From the NCBI GenBank assembly GCA_010909165.1, contig MU008153.1:496001-560000 (forward strand): DNA of 64,000 nucleotides, in the 5' to 3' direction. The notes beneath the pieces were generated by a model. That model was not told the origin of the DNA. It did no database searches and saw nothing but the letters and a program-made list of their open reading frames with translations. The position numbers were made by a program, and so were the translations under genes. Positions 11,493 to 21,932 of the stretch are shown here, piece after piece (the first letter of the stretch is position 1; the number at the start of each line of letters is the position of its first letter). Source of the stretch: Anthoceros angustus. Taxonomy: Eukaryota > Streptophyta > Anthocerotopsida > Anthocerotales > Anthocerotaceae.

Positions 11493-12010
11493 CATGATAC
11501 TAATCTGCACTTGGGTTTAGTGTTTGATTAGCATTAATTAATTAATTACTTACTTACTTATAAGTCGGTCATATAGCTTTGGCCTCCTCACAACACCTTG
11601 CATTGCATATCTAGGACAAGTTATGATATGAGCTTGTCCTGAAAGGGTCTATATACTAACCCTTGGCATCAAGATATTCCTAAGATATCCTATCGGCATG
11701 AAGATATGGGAAATATCCTAAGAATACACTATATGCAAGGAATATGCTAAAGCATATTACTTGAACTTATCCACTTAGCTATTATATCCTAAGAATACAC
11801 TATATATGCAAGGAATATGCTAAAGCATATTACTTGAGCTTATTCACTTAGCTATTGCTAACTATGTTTAATTAACACTAATCAACGCTTAATTAACATA
11901 AGTGCTTTAGATTAATTAATATTAAATACTTACTTATAGATCAGTAATTAGATTAATTAATGCTAATCAAATACTAAACCCAAGTGCAAAGATTAGTGTC
12001 ACATGGCATG
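11493..12010. mobile_element. MITE-like foldback element, copy 1
   Basis: The ends are long inverted repeats. The left begins CATGATACTAATC and the right ends TGTCACATGGCATG. In unit 2 the two 58-bp arms agree at 54 positions. The interior is AT-rich and holds two direct copies of a segment with AGAATACACTAT and GGAATATGCTAAAGCATAT. It has no coding capacity. It sits in the LINE RT right after the MDFK motif. Confidence 0.7.
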
Positions 12011-12480
12011 ACAGCTGTCGCACGAGGTAAGCACTTGAATTCATATAAGCCCTTCCTCAACAAACAACCAAGCAAAACAAATTTAATACGCAAATATAGG
12101 TGCAAACCAATTCCCCCCTGATAATGTGAGACTCCTAATCAAAACATTATCATTAGTAGGACTACACACGTACACACCTCATGTAGCGCATTGTGCAAAA
12201 AAGCAATCTTCTTCGGGAATGTCGTCCAGAGGTTATGAACATTGTCCATGAGTGGAAGGTTGTCTTCAGCATCCTCATGCGCATGGGCAACATGTCATTT
12301 GGACTACTCTCCCCCGGTTGCTCATTGCTTTCTTCTTGCTCACCACCGCTGCCTTTATGTGTTGGTTCATCCATGGTCAGTTATATGCGGAACTTCTCCT
12401 TTGTGCGTGTGAAAGCAAACACATGTTGTGATGCCTCGAACAACTCCTTTAGCTGACGCCGTTGATTGCTCTTCAACTCA
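12011..12480. other. Possible minus-strand pol remnant
   Basis: On the minus strand a frame around 12400-12480 reads LKSNQRRQLKELFEASQ and VFAFTRTKEKF, which faintly resembles the lead-in to a gypsy-type reverse transcriptase. The rest is not recognisable. No intact gene is present. Confidence 0.2.
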
Positions 12481-12683
12481 TGTTGTTACCATAATGATAC
12501 GCCGACGGAACGGAGAAATAATAGGATTAGGGCACGGTTCGACTGAGGGCAGCATAAGTAGTTTGTATAGTTACAAATAAACTGAACGATACTTAAGGCA
12601 GTTTAATTGCTAATCAAACTTGTATATAAGGAGTTCACGACACGAATAAAAACGCCTTTTTTCTCGAGCTACTTGCTTCTATA
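12481..12683 (+). mobile_element. Possible copia 5' LTR, copy 1
   Basis: The segment starts TGTTGTTACC, contains TATATAAG at 12623-12630, and ends directly before a primer-binding site. A short LTR is plausible from this order. The 3' edge does not show a clear CA, and no second LTR was found in the unit. Confidence 0.35.
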
Positions 12684-12696
12684 TGGTATCCGAGCC
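12684..12696 (+). promoter_or_regulatory. tRNA-iMet primer-binding site, copy 1
   Basis: TGGTATCCGAGCC differs by one base from the plant LTR-retrotransposon site TGGTATCAGAGCC, which is complementary to initiator tRNA-Met. Confidence 0.65.
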
Positions 12697-13112
12697 TCGT
12701 TGTTCCCGCACGGCTTCGCCGACACCTCGAGCTTGGGTTACCGGCTTCAGAAGCACATCATCGGCAACCCGGACATCAGGCCACTGAACCGGCAAGATGC
12801 GCGACGCGCCCGACCTCCTGCGCACCGCAGCGCCACCACCACGCCTCGCAAACAAACCTGCGGTGATTCAAAGCGCCGGATCAATTCACCTCTCACATCG
12901 GACCCAAAACATGCAGCTGCCACCGCACCGCTTTGAACCTGGCGTCGGTTTGAGCTCTTCCCGTGGATCACCTTGAGTCCGGATAATTCGGCTCGAGTCC
13001 CGGATGGAGATCATAACCGCCATGATGCGCGACCGAGCAGTCGCCGTCGATGACACCGCACATGCTTGCTTTCGATCCCTTGCGAAACACAATCCCAGGC
13101 GAAGGCAATAAC

Positions 13113-13850
13113 CATGGCAACCAATCTAGTAGTTAGCACCCGATCGTTAACACAACGAAGGTAGAGTTCGAGGGACAGGGCAGGTTCACCCAGCGACTAC
13201 AATACAGCGAATTCAGTTGGAGGAGCACGATCTCATGGGGATCGTCAGTATAGTCACCCAACCCACAAGCTGCGGGCGCCACAACCAACCAGTTGCGGCT
13301 GGTAAAGAAAGACAAAGAGCAATCGGCATCTTGTTCTCGACTAGACAAAAATGCTCCAGACACTCAAGGTCGAAAAGCGCCCACGAGATCCGGAAAGTGT
13401 TCAAAGACATGTTCGCAGACAAAGCTCCATGTCAATTGTAAATGCCACACGGCAATTCTATCTCGAGAATGAAAGCAAAGTTGAGCAACACGTGCACAAC
13501 GGATACGCAAACAAAACTTGCATCCAGGTACCACACTAAGCAGTACCAAGAATTGCCTTACTAAGGTCCTTCCACATCATACAGAACATTTGTGAGCTCG
13601 CAAAGTTCAGCCCTTCACCAGGCTCAAAGTGCAGCTCAAGCAGGATCGATACCTGTATACACATTCGCAGAAGTCCTCGGAGCACTCTTAGAAGAAGAAG
13701 TCAGCCGAACAACAACTCATAGGCCTGCAACTGGGCCTAACCACGCACTCTTCACATCAAGAGGCCGTGGAGCTCGAAGAGGAGGCTTCCGAAACAACTC
13801 CTCAAGTTGCAAGCCACCTGGGCAAGCAACACAAGGCAACTTCAATTTAT
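13113..13850 (+). pseudogene. Ty1/copia gag fragment, copy 1
   Basis: Copy 2 (38044-38807) clearly encodes a UBN2-type copia gag. This copy is the same sequence with more indels, such as loss of bases around 13310-13350 and 13470-13500. The start is the ATG of MATNLVVST. The end has a Gly/Arg-rich tail (SRGRGARRGGFR). Protease, integrase and RT are missing. Confidence 0.65.
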
Positions 13851-14161
13851 GATGGTCAAGAGGTGGTGATGGGTCCCTCCTATGCTGACCTAGGTGTTAC
13901 GATTTTTGGTCCAAGTTCAATTGGACTTTTTCGCCTCACGCCACCAAGAGGATGGGTCTTGCTAGTGCTGTCTTTGGGCTCTATGGGATGAATATTCATG
14001 ATATCAACCTCAGCATCTTTTCAACACCGGTCACACCTCCACTATTTATGGTGCTTTGAGGGTTTGGGGCCCGGTCTTTTCTCTTCTTCTTGGGCTAAGG
14101 TGGAAAAAGTACAAAGCTCCTTTCTCCGTGCTCACATTGCTGTAAGCGTTCAACCCCTTAC
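13851..14161 (+). mobile_element. LINE ORF2 middle segment, copy 1
   Basis: The LINE resumes with YDGQEVVMGPSYADLGVTI and continues to the SSSWAKVEKVQSSFLRAHI block. It stops at CTTAC (14157-14161), where a 3.8-kb insertion starts. Frames are broken. Confidence 0.65.
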
Positions 14162-14785
14162 AAAACGATCCGGACTTGGAAACCCCTGGGATGTGCACGG
14201 AAGTGTTTTTTTTTTTTGGTCGAGTGGTGTGAAAATAAGTCGGGTTGAGAGGCGAGGTATTTATAGAAGAAATGTCCTTGGCCTATGGTTTTTTTTTTTT
14301 TTTCTTGGCTTGATTTTTAGGTTAGAAAATAAATGGGCCGGAACTTGGGTTCCTTGGCCCATGGACTTGGGATGTCCACCAAAAAGTCTATATATGTGAG
14401 GTAGGGGGGGGTTGGAATAATTAGAGTGTGATAGGCCTATAAGTTTGGGGTCGACCGATTGGGCGGTAGCGGAATGAGTGTGGGGTTGTGGATTGGGATG
14501 TGGGCAGAGAGGTCGAACAGAGTAGGGGAACCCGGGAAACTTAACCCTAGGAAAAAGTCCGCTCAGAGCGCAACGGGCCGGAGCGAGGGCGGAGGAGCCC
14601 AAGGAGGAGGAGGAGGAGGAGGAGGAGGAGGAGGCGCAACGACGAAGGAAGGAGCTCCGAAGATATCGCGAATCACAGGAGGAGGAAGGCACAGACGGCG
14701 CCTCGCCGAGGTAGGAACCCCGAGACCGACCCTGAAATTCGCAGGTGGCGTTGGTTTGAGGCGCGAGGAGTGAGACTGTGAGAGG

Positions 14786-15590
14786 ATGGCGCCCAAGGTC
14801 ACAACGAAATTGTGCTTGCCCAATGGCCAAACATGGATCATTGGAAAGTTCGAGCTGAGAAGTGAAGGAGCCGGGTTTCATGGAAGAACGGTGGAATTAC
14901 ATGAACTTGGGACCGGTGCAGGAGTGCACACCAAGGACAAACAACGGGGATTTAGAGCGAAGCCGCAGGATTGGGACCGGAGTCTGGTTAGGAGGTGGCG
15001 AAGGAGGAGGCGGGCGGTTTGGTGATGGAGCCGCCCAGAAAAGCAGCACGGCAGCCGCCCGTTAAAGCGGGCGACCGCGAACCCAACGGTTGACGAGGGA
15101 TTTGGCAACGCAGCTTGATGGGTCCGCCGTGTGGCTCCTATGTTTCGCAGCAGCAAGGTGATTATTTGTCCGACCACTTGCCGCTGTCCTTCATGAAGTG
15201 GTCAAGGGGCTAAGATCGATTAAAGTAATTCTCACAAGTTGTGTGAAGAGAGGTTGAACTGATTTCTCCCCTCTAATCTCACCATTTCCGTCCATCTTTA
15301 TGTTTACGCTAACCGCCCGCCAGAGGTGGAGATTGTAGCCTCCCTCCACATGTGGAAGGCTAGGGAGGTGAAGGAAGGCGGAGGAGCCCAAGGAGGAAAA
15401 ATCGATAGGAGCCTGGGTGTGGCGATGGAGGAAGAGAGAAGGAAATTCCCACCAAGAAAAGAGGAAGACCGGGGTGAAAGGCGGCATCCGAAAAAGGTGA
15501 GGGATGCGGCCACTGTGTCGAAAACCAACACATGAAATGAAAGCCAGCGATGGAGGTGGCGTAAGAGGAGGCGCGATCCGAGGACAATTT
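14786..15590 (+). pseudogene. Hypothetical insertion protein, degraded copy
   Basis: The ATG at 14786 (MAPKV) corresponds to that at 39791 in unit 2. The frame here is broken many times, whereas unit 2 keeps a 212-codon frame. Basic C-terminal sequence is visible. No domain is recognised. Confidence 0.4.
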
Positions 15591-15656
15591 CTTGACGGAT
15601 GCGGATGATGAATCAACCCGAGGGTTTAGGGCTGACCTAGGCGGACCCCCTCAAAG

Positions 15657-16133
15657 ATGGGAAGAGATTTTCAAGGGGACTCCACCGGCAACAGAGGTGG
15701 ATGCAACCGAATTGGTGAGGTGCGACCGCCGGGGAGGAAAGTTCTCGACGGAGGATGGCGCTGCGCCGCCACAACAAGTGGACTTGCAGGTGAGCCGACC
15801 ACGCCGATGATCCGGCCCAAGGCATTTGTTGGATCAAGCGGCTTTAGCTCTCACCGGCTCAAGGTGCGGTGGGCGACGGAGGAAGTGGTGAAGGCGTTTG
15901 ACGAAGGAGGCCAAGCGCAAGCAACGGAGGAAGACAAGCGGAACCTAGAGGAAATAAGGGCCAAGATTCAAGAAGATTTGTGCAGGCCTGGAGAAGTTGC
16001 AAGCCATGACGAGCAGGAAGCACTCATGGCTCAAATTAAGGATGCCCACGAGACGAACCAGAGATGCAGGGGAGTTGTTGCGAGCCCAGAGCGTGAGGCG
16101 GCCTCGGTGGAAAAGGCCCATAAGTCGCAATAA
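15657..16133 (+). other. Second open frame of the insertion
   Basis: A 158-codon frame with a Glu/Lys/Arg-rich, probably coiled-coil stretch (EEDKRNLEEIRAKIQED and following). It continues the coding sequence seen downstream of the main frame in unit 2. The family is unknown. Confidence 0.35.
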
Positions 16134-16136
16134 ACG

Positions 16137-17916
16137 GAGCGGATGAGGCACGTGGGTCAGCCGTAAAAGACAAAGGGAAGGAAGCGGGTAGGTGACCACG
16201 ATCGAGTAGCGGAAGGAACTACGAAGGAAGCAAAGAACCGAGGTAGCCGAAACCTCACCTACCAAGGTTGTCGAACGAACGACGGCCGTGGAGTCCACTA
16301 CAGTGAAGCCACCGACATTGGCGCAACCAACCCGGAAGGTGCATGGGCGGGCGGGATGAGGCACGTGGCGCCTCGCGAGGACATGGACCAGTGTAGCCTA
16401 CGGAGGAGGGTAAGCACCTCACCGCAGTTAGGGGTCCTATTATATTCGGCACATGGATGAGGAAACTTATGTTCCCGGTCTATATGTGAATGGAGAACGC
16501 GGCTTAACCTCACCGCCCATGTGCGTGTGGAAATAGGAGGGATCTGTGGCCTACCCATCGCAAGTGAGGACCCAGTGCATACTTCTACCACCGCGCGGTC
16601 TATTGGCTGAGGAGGCGACTTTGGAGGAGTTGAGTGAGGAGGAGGTCCAGCTTGGGTGGACGAGGAACCGGAATAATCCTCAAAGAATAGGCCGGAAGAT
16701 GCGAAGCCTGGGGTACACCTCAAATTGACGCCCAGTGGCGGTGAGGTGGAAGTAGTGTGGGAGAACCCGTCCACCAGCGCGGCAGGTGAGAGCTCGTGGC
16801 GGCAATGGAGGACGAGCCGCACGGCCAAGTCGAGGTAGGGCGCGCAGACAGGAGGCGAGATAGCATCCTAAAGATAATTTGGTTAGGTGTCAGATCGACC
16901 TAGGATCGCCCGACCGCGGCCCCTTCATGATAGCCATCTTAGGACCTAAAATCCGGGCATGCCGATGTATAAGAGGGGCAACTATGTCCCTCACGTGATA
17001 ACTCGGTTGAGATCCCCACGCCACCGTGGTTGGAGACGTCCGATGAGGTGGTGTCGCGAGGCAGCTCCTAGGGGTGGTCGAGCTTGCCCGCACGGGAGGA
17101 GGGTGATGGAGCAATCCGACAAGGAGGAGGAAACCAAGGGATTGGCGCGGGCGGTGCCGAGCTTGCAACGCCTGCCGTGACGCCTGGGTTCTTCTTCCTT
17201 CACCTTGATCCCGCAGTTGTGTTCAAATTGAGTGTTGAGTGGATGGTTGGAAGCTGCGGCGAATTGAGGGAGAGAGAGAGAGAGAGAGAGAGAAGAGATC
17301 GGGTGAAGGGAGATCAAATGTCAGAGCGTTGCGAGGTGTGAGATGAGTGGAAAGAGAAGGAGAGCGAGTTGGGACGTTAATGGAAGAGTTGTGTGTGGTT
17401 TGTGAAACTCGAAGCCTGGAAAGTGCACAAGGAAACAACGTGTGGAATCGTGTGGGTGTGGCGCCTGTGTGTGTGTGTGTGTGTTAGGAGCGGATGGAGG
17501 TATCCTAGGAACTTTGGTCCCTAGGAATCGATGAAGTGTGGAGTGCAATAACACCGATTGCGAGCCGGCCTCGTGATGTGGATCCGCGCGCCGTAGGAGC
17601 GAGTTGCTAGGGTTTGGTGTGGACCCACTGGTGGTTGAGCAACTACCCGGTAGTGAGAGTCACCGTGGTAGTGGCTCAGGGTCGTGGAGCGAGATTTGCG
17701 GTCGGGAAGTTAGATCCGTGGTAGTTGGATAAGAGGGGAGGTAGGGTAGTTGAGTAGATAGGTGCGAGAAGTGGTAGCGGTCGTCTAGGCTTAGGCAAAA
17801 GTTGGTAGTAGTGATGGCGTCTTTTGGCACAAACCATTCCCTTGGGAGCGAATCCGGGACTACAACATTGAGGGTAAATGTGGACCTCACGTCCCACGAC
17901 AGGGTTTACGACCACA
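16137..17916. other. Insertion 3' part, no recognised gene
   Basis: Only short broken frames and simple repeats are seen. A hairpin-forming GTCCCACGAC segment lies at about 17890-17900, close to the right boundary. Confidence 0.4.
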
Positions 17917-18800
17917 TTTACCTATCCTCCTTCTGAATTTTCTGCCTTACCCCTTGAACTTGATGGCCTCTTTTGCCTCCCTTGTTTTCTTTACCGCCTC
18001 CTCCTCCTTGACATTGTTAACCCTTCCCCCTCCTCCCCTACCATCTTCTTGCCTCTCTTTTGCTTCCTTGACGGTGTTGATTCCCAAGCTTCTTTTCTTG
18101 GCTCTCCCAGCGGTTTGGCTTAAGCTTAAATTTGCACCTTAGGCTCCGGTTTGGCCAACTCCCCATTCTCCCCTTCCCTTTCTCATCTCCCTCCCAACCA
18201 CCTCATCCGGGCGGGGACCTTAAATTAAGATATCTTCGTCTCACTTGGTTCCCCTTTCATTTGCCCCTCCCTAATGTCCAAACTCCGTTTCTACTAGGAG
18301 GAGTTTCGTGTCAATCCCCTCTAGGTTCCCTGCCCCTACCATGTTACCTCAATTCCCTCTCTCCTTCAAGCTCCGCACTCTTATCGGTTAATTCCGTGTT
18401 AGCTCCACTACCTCAGATCGAGACCAAGCTTGGCTTAAGTCCACACCACCCCAAGCCGTTTTTGCAAGCTCTGCTCCCTTGACCACAGATCTAAATCACA
18501 CTTCCTCTATTGCCATGTCTATGCTCCTATTCGGGCTCGCTACACTCTTCTATTTAAGTGTCTGGTTTTTCCTTGCGTAGATTCTTCTCGTTTCACGAGC
18601 TCACCGGCCTATGTCTCTGAGCTTTTTGATTTTGGACCTAGTTGGACTCTTTACAATTGTTTTGCCTCTTATAGCTTTCCTTCCTTTTTCCATCTTACAC
18701 CGTCTTGTCTCTTTAGTTTAGATGTATATATTTTGTCTCTATATGTGTTCAATCGAGCATTTCCATCCTCGGTGGAATAAATAAAGTTGTTGGCGTTGTT
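17917..18800 (+). mobile_element. LINE ORF2 C-terminus and 3' tail, copy 1
   Basis: The sequence resumes as LSSFLNF followed by PLNLMASFASLVFFT, then the C-terminal region with a RARYTLLFKC-type ending in the sister copy. It ends with the GGTGGAATAAATAAAGTTGTTG tail. It is inverted relative to 766-1770. The 207-bp stretch 18669-18875 reads open on the minus strand identically in unit 2, so this end is very well preserved. Confidence 0.75.
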
Positions 18801-19035
18801 GGTAGGCGCAAAATCATCAACCCTACAGGCTAGGCCAAATGGACACACATTTATAAGAACACCGTGATTAAGCATTGAACTTGGATCGGTACTTAGATGG
18901 GGTGCCTAAAGGAGTGGATGCCCTTGGTGCAAGTAGCTTAGGCACACCATGGTACAAAGTTATTAGTACCAAGTCCCATGACAAACCCGTCCTTAGTGGA
19001 CTTAAATAAAATTCTTCTTCTTCTTCTTCTCTCTC
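18801..19035 (+). mobile_element. Short insertion with (TTC)n tail, SINE-like
   Basis: Sequence absent from the inverted partner near position 740 separates the LINE tail from the continuing inverted repeat. It ends in CTTAAATAAAATTCTTCTTC and further TTC repeats, like a retroposed 3' tail. No tRNA-like promoter boxes were confirmed. Confidence 0.4.
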
Positions 19036-19300
19036 GGGTTCATGGGTCTGGGCTATCCAAGGCGACGGCGGTGGATCTATGTATCAAGACATAATTTTTT
19101 CTTACATTCACTGCATCCTTTGAAGACACGAAGTTCATTTGACATCCAGGCGTAATCGATCACACATCGTTTTAAGCGCTTGGGTCAAGCGTCTCCTTGG
19201 ATGTGCAAATGGGGCATGGTGCCTCTCCTTTCGTGTCGAGCTACGGGATAAGCTTGAACTGGCGGTGCGGGCTTGCACAAGCAAGCGACATGGTCTAATG
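19036..19300 (+). repeat. Inverted copy of the unit-start segment
   Basis: GTGGATCTATGTATCAAGAC and GGGGCATGGTGCCTCTCC match the reverse complement of about 480-710. The inverted repeat therefore continues beyond the LINE itself. Confidence 0.6.
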
Positions 19301-21220
19301 TATGTAAGTCATAATGTGCTTTGGTGCACGACAAATGGTTGTAAACCATAGTGTTAACGCAGTACACGCGCTCACAAAAACCTATCTAAGGACGTCGGCA
19401 TGCCCGTGCTTTATGGAGGGAGTATAAGAACATATGGTGCTAGCATATTAGCGCGTTCATTTATATATATTATTTGCACGTCGTAAAGTTTTGTTGTCTC
19501 CTAGAGTTGGTAAAGTGGTCAAAAACTTGGATGAAGAGTGATAGGATGCCAATTCGAGATGCAAATTGTAGTTTTTATACTAGATGAGTTTCTTTTAGGG
19601 TGTCGGCCTTTCAAGTAAAAGCCAAGGGCAGAGCGCAGACATGTTGGCGCCCACACACCAGTACTCCCAGGCCTTCTACCAGAAAACACATGAAGATTCC
19701 ATATCTCGACAGCTAGTACCTACTACCTCATATAAAAAATTGCCTAAAATCGTAATTTAGTTATTGTGTAGTTTTTGAAAGCGACTTCAATTCTACCGGA
19801 AGAAACTTTGTATATTCAGCCGCTTAAAATATTATCATGTTCTCACTTATAGTAAGCTTTGAGGCGATAAGCGAGATAAGATATTGCTTCACATTTCATT
19901 GGAGATCACATGCAATCTTGATGCATTGAACTTTTTAAATTTCCCTATGTATGTGACAGCATATACCTATCCTTATCAAATACCTAAAACTTTAAGAATA
20001 CTTGGCCTAATAAAGATCTATGAAGTTTCACCAAACAAAAGATACAAAGGATGCATTATTTATTACTTCGTTTTCCTTCCTCCCCAACAACTCGTGATTT
20101 ACCACTTAGTTTTTCGCATTTACACTGCCAATCAATTGTTGTATCCGTTCTCTTTTTAACTGTGTTCGGATTCCTCCAAATCTAACCAACCAAGAAACTC
20201 TATTTATACTCTTAATATAAAACTTCCAATCCAAGAATTACTTTTTCAAACTTGGACTCACATTGGAGCAAAGGTTTTAATCGCATGTCTAATCAAATAA
20301 GCCGAGGAAAACAACATATCGCCTTCAATATTCGCATGGCATGTGAAAATCACACCGAAAGAGCATCATAGGTAGGTGGCCACAATGTCGCAATGAACCA
20401 AAGAGATAGCATGATGCGTTACAAGCTCGGGGCCGTTTAGTTAGAGAGATACCGTTCGGCCATTCTCAAAATCAGCTTCATAGCCCGCACAAAGCCGAAG
20501 TTCTATGAGGAATCCTCCTTGAGGCGGATCCCATTGCCATTGTACCATCTCCATCGTGTCCAAGTGAACTAGGCGGAATTGTTGGAGTGCTAGTTTCAAA
20601 TGGACAAAGACCTCCTTTAGGCCCTAGACACGCATTTAGGCCCCATACTTGAACCGAACGGTTACCATAGCTTTATCGAGCTGGTGGAGTTGCTTGTAAC
20701 AGTGTATCTTTCTGGTGATTCTCATGAATCTCAAATGTCCTAATTGCACTGAGTTCACGTGAATTATGGTTGCTTGAGTGCATGGACTTTCTATTCCATG
20801 GCATAGCTCCTTCAACTAGCGATCTCGTGATCACTCCACACCTTTTTAATATGTACCTTTTGCCTTACGCATACATATCTCATTTTCTTAAAATGTACCT
20901 TCTTCCTTCATGCATACATATCTCATTTTCTTAAAATGTACCTTTTGCCTTCTGACATACATATCTCATTTCTTAAAATCATGTTCTTAGCAAATTTGCT
21001 TTGTGTTCAACATCTTCCCATGGTTTTGTTTATACTTATCTATGATTTATGCAATACTGCAAGCATTTTATTTTATAAATTATCGAAATTAAAAATAATA
21101 CTCTATGTTTTTGGAAATTAAAACATCCAAGTCAGCGGACGGAATTGTCTTTTCTACTATTGTCTGTTGTCCGTTGACCGAAGGAAAAATAGAGAGCTTG
21201 TCGTTACGAGGGAACGAGGA
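19301..21220. other. AT-rich intergenic DNA
   Basis: About 1.9 kb with no supported gene. It contains a short tandem repeat (20851-20979) and is followed by the tRNA-like sequence. The frame of about 90 codons at 19884 is not convincing. Confidence 0.6.
20851..20979 (+). repeat. Three copies of a 42-43 bp repeat
   Basis: Units start ATGTACCTT at 20851, 20893 and 20936, each with ACATATCTCATTT. The same array is at 46012-46142. Confidence 0.7.
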
Positions 21221-21290
21221 CGCCGCCTGGGGCTCGAACCCCGACCACAAGGTTAAGAGCCTTGCGCTCTACCGACTGAGCTAGGGCGGC
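21221..21290 (-). tRNA. tRNA-Lys(CTT)-like, short T arm
   Basis: On the minus strand the order is acceptor GCCGCCC, D arm GCTC-AGTCGGTA-GAGC, anticodon arm CAAGG-CTCTTAA-CCTTG (anticodon CTT, Lys), then a TTCGAG loop flanked by GGGG and CCCC. The gene totals about 70 nt. The T arm is about 3 nt shorter than standard, and the seventh acceptor pair is mismatched. It could be a degenerate copy or carry a consensus error, though unit 2 shows the same shortening. Confidence 0.6.
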
Positions 21291-21299
21291 TCGCTTGAC

Positions 21300-21932
21300 T
21301 GTCTTGAGAGACTTAAAGTATATATTCAACATGGTACGATACCGTGGGGCTGTCCCACAATACGCGCTGCCAGGAGACGTTATTTCATGTCCCTTGCGAC
21401 TTCAATGCCAGCAGCACACACCAGTGGGCTGCTCAGTCTAATCCTCCATATCAAATGCCCACGTGCATAGTACGTAGCAGGTTGTTAGCTCAACACAAGA
21501 AACGCTTGTTTGCATCAAGAGACATTCCACATGCACACTCATTTCAAGAGCACACCTCGCTGCTCGCAGGCCAGCCATTACATGTCACGGTTAGCAAAAG
21601 CATCATGAGAAACCAATGGGTAGTGCCCACCGTCCTGCATTGAATGCAGGACGGAACGTTCCGACCCGCCTGTGCTAATATCTACCCTTGTCATAACTGC
21701 TGACGGCTACCCAAATTCCATGTCGGGCAGGCTTCATTGCGGCGGGCCTGGATCAGAAGCGTGAGCGTCATTACGTACCCGCCGCCCGCCTGAACCCTGA
21801 AACCCAAAACCCAAGAGCTGTGAGGTGCGAGAGCAAAGCCATTCCGGTTCCAGCCCAGAGAGATCTGAGAGAATTTCTGGTTACAGCTCAGAGCAATTCT
21901 GGTTTCTAAGCTGAGACATCCTGGTTGCAGGC
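21300..21932 (+). promoter_or_regulatory. Upstream region of the TPR-SET gene, copy 1
   Basis: About 630 bp between the tRNA-like sequence and the start codon. The 3' part has repeated pieces of the form AGAGCAATTCTGGTTTC, probably in the 5' leader. From about 21580 the sequence diverges from unit 2, although the flanks are nearly identical. No TATA box was assigned. Confidence 0.4.

Larger units (their letters stand above)
14162..17916 (+). mobile_element. 3.8-kb insertion in the LINE, copy 1
   Basis: The uninterrupted LINE on the minus strand (766-1770) defines the empty site. Here the LINE stops after CTTAC at 14161 and resumes at TTTAC (17917), so TTAC is duplicated. In unit 2 the insert starts TG and ends CA, with 4 of 5 flanking bases matching, which would fit an LTR-type element. 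No pair of long terminal repeats was found. It carries a hypothetical coding region, poly-T tracts, a (GGA)n run, a (GA)n run (about 17269-17294) and a (GT)n run (about 17467-17484). Confidence 0.6.

Noticed and set aside
18801-19035. Functional tRNA-derived SINE
   Set aside because: It has a retroposed-looking (TTC)n tail, but I could not find convincing A and B boxes; kept only as SINE-like.
20851-20979. Possible CRISPR-like array
   Set aside because: Adjacent 43-bp units with no unique spacers in AT-rich plant DNA; an ordinary minisatellite.
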